A stretch of DNA of 64,000 nt, from the NCBI GenBank assembly GCA_024636835.1, contig JAGXGH010000050.1, positions 1 through 64,000 on the forward strand, given 5' to 3'. The translations under genes were made by a program, and so were the position numbers. The notes beneath the pieces were generated by a model. It did no database searches and was not told where the DNA came from. It saw nothing but the letters and a program-made list of their open reading frames with translations. The DNA is from Verrucomicrobiales bacterium. Lineage in GTDB: Bacteria; Verrucomicrobiota; Verrucomicrobiia; Verrucomicrobiales; SLCJ01. The number at the start of each line of letters is the position of its first letter. Position 1 is the first letter of the stretch. Positions 63,066 through 64,000 of the stretch are shown in pieces.

Positions 63066-63695
63066 TCAGTCGAGCATGGAGTGTATGATTCCGGGAATCG
63101 CCTTCCTGACGCGGGTGAGGTGTTGGTGGATTGAGCTTTTGGACCGCCCCAATTGGTTGGCCAGCTCCTGAACCGTGACGCTGTCGAGATAGACTTGGAT
63201 TGCGACTGAGGCGTTGGCGTGACTGATCCGTCCGGCCTTCAATGCTTGTTGGATCGATTTTTTCAAAACCTCCCGAATCTCCGCCGGGGACCATTCCTCG
63301 TAAGCAGACTCGTGATTCATACGCTGCTGTTGGATGGTGAGCGCGCGCCGGACCTTCTGTTCCTTGGCGTGGCGCTTGATGGTGTCCAGTTTACGGAAAC
63401 GGAGTGCCGCGCAAATTGCCTGCACGGGGTTCCAGTCGGATTTGCCGTGAGTGGGATTGCCCGCCCTGTGACGGATATACCATTTTAGAGCCAATAGAAT
63501 GGCTTCCTGCCGGATGTCATCCTCACTCCCCTTCAGGACTCCCTTCATCACCCCGCTGGGTAGTTGAGTTCTTGCAAGATCGACAAGCTCCTCTGCGACA
63601 GATTCAAGATCGTGATCAAGGGATTTGCCCTCATATTGGTTGGTTTTGGATAGGGTGGATTTAGTGTATTTTTGTTTATGTGCTTTCATGCACAT
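63066..63695 (-). CDS. Sigma-70-like factor or phage-type regulator
   Basis: The protein has about 209 residues (the start at 63695 or 63689 is uncertain; the frame reaches 63740). A sigma region 2-like helix (SEDDIRQEAILLALKWYI, about 55-75) and a C-terminal helix-turn-helix (VTVQELANQLGRSKSSIHQH, about 172-191) resemble regions 2 and 4 of small sigma factors. The spacer between them is longer than in standard ECF factors. It may direct transcription of the LRR-like gene it precedes. Confidence 0.65.
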   Translation of the reverse strand: MCMKAHKQKYTKSTLSKTNQYEGKSLDHDLESVAEELVDLARTQLPSGVMKGVLKGSEDDIRQEAILLALKWYIRHRAGNPTHGKSDWNPVQAICAALRFRKLDTIKRHAKEQKVRRALTIQQQRMNHESAYEEWSPAEIREVLKKSIQQALKAGRISHANASVAIQVYLDSVTVQELANQLGRSKSSIHQHLTRVRKAIPGIIHSMLD

Positions 63696-63740
63696 GCCGA
63701 TGTGGCGTCGTGGAATGTCTGATGGCGAAAGCCTGGGCAT

Positions 63741-64000
63741 TCGGACCCGCTCTGTCCCGTCACGCTACGAATCGTAGAAGTTCCATCGGGATGCTATGGC
63801 CATTCCTTGAAGCACCCACCCTGACCGTCAGGTTGCGTGTGATTTGCCTGACACAAGAGCCATGTGAATGACCCGAGAGCACCGAAACACGTCGGTGCGG
63901 AAACGCGCGGAGAACACTGATGAGCATCGCGCCGACGGACAGATTGCAGAAGTGCGGGAGGTGTTGATCGTCAGCGGGGCTGTTCTTGTGGAACACTGAG
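63741..64000. other. Right end of window, no gene supported
   Basis: Short frames on both strands lack protein-like composition. The promoter of the sigma-like gene probably lies here, but no clear -35/-10 pair is visible. Confidence 0.4.

Noticed and set aside
63760..63996. 78-aa ORF at the right end
   Set aside because: No start context and no family resemblance; composition is not protein-like enough to support it.

Overview
The window looks like chromosomal DNA of a Verrucomicrobiota-like bacterium. This is inferred from a PEP-CTERM exported protein, tyrosine integrases of the kind seen in that phylum, IS66 transposons and a moderately GC-rich, weak Shine-Dalgarno style. No rRNA or intact tRNA is present to confirm it. 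The window is almost entirely accessory DNA.

Left block (1-9.8 kb, AT-rich): a very large secreted protein with calcium-binding DxDxDG repeats, a LamG-like domain and a hydrophobic pretoxin-like C-terminus. It is followed in the same frame by a secreted protein with a PD-(D/E)XK-like nuclease domain, and then by two large unknown genes that may give immunity. I read this as a split polymorphic-toxin locus.

Second block (9.9-16.9 kb): decayed IS66 remnants bracket about 4 kb of small, mostly broken genes. The genes are separated by attC-like imperfect palindromes with complementary R''/R' ends, as in an integron cassette array, but no integrase is present.

Third block (17-21.3 kb): a PEP-CTERM gene, a 301-aa LRR-like gene next to a GC-rich structured element (second copies of both lie at 61.9-63.0 kb), an AAA+ ATPase, an orphan SAM-I-like riboswitch with terminator, and an integrase stub.

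Defence island (21.3-60 kb): an HNH endonuclease with an McrA-like N-terminus and a small PD-(D/E)XK protein. A rightward run then carries a NERD-helicase, a tandem AAA+ ATPase, a WYL regulator, two UDG-fold proteins, two small proteins, a Cas4-like/DEDD exonuclease fusion, an unknown protein with a degenerate nuclease-like core, and a DnaQ-like exonuclease. An uninterrupted leftward run of eleven genes (58.5 to 33.9 kb) carries a DISARM/Druantia-like helicase-DUF1998-nuclease, a DrmD-like SNF2 helicase, an AbiEi/AbiEii-like pair with its own inverted-repeat operator, a giant Eco57I/DrmMI-like adenine methyltransferase, an SMC-like ATPase, a DRT1-type reverse transcriptase-nitrilase, a PD-(D/E)XK protein, an unknown protein, McrB and McrC. 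A second WYL regulator and a broken vWA gene sit at the head of this run.

Right boundary (60-64 kb): a 5' tRNA fragment fused to a truncated gene, an inactivated tyrosine integrase, the second copy of the structured element, the second LRR-like gene, and a sigma-factor-like gene just upstream of it. The dead integrases and many broken genes suggest an old, immobilised island.
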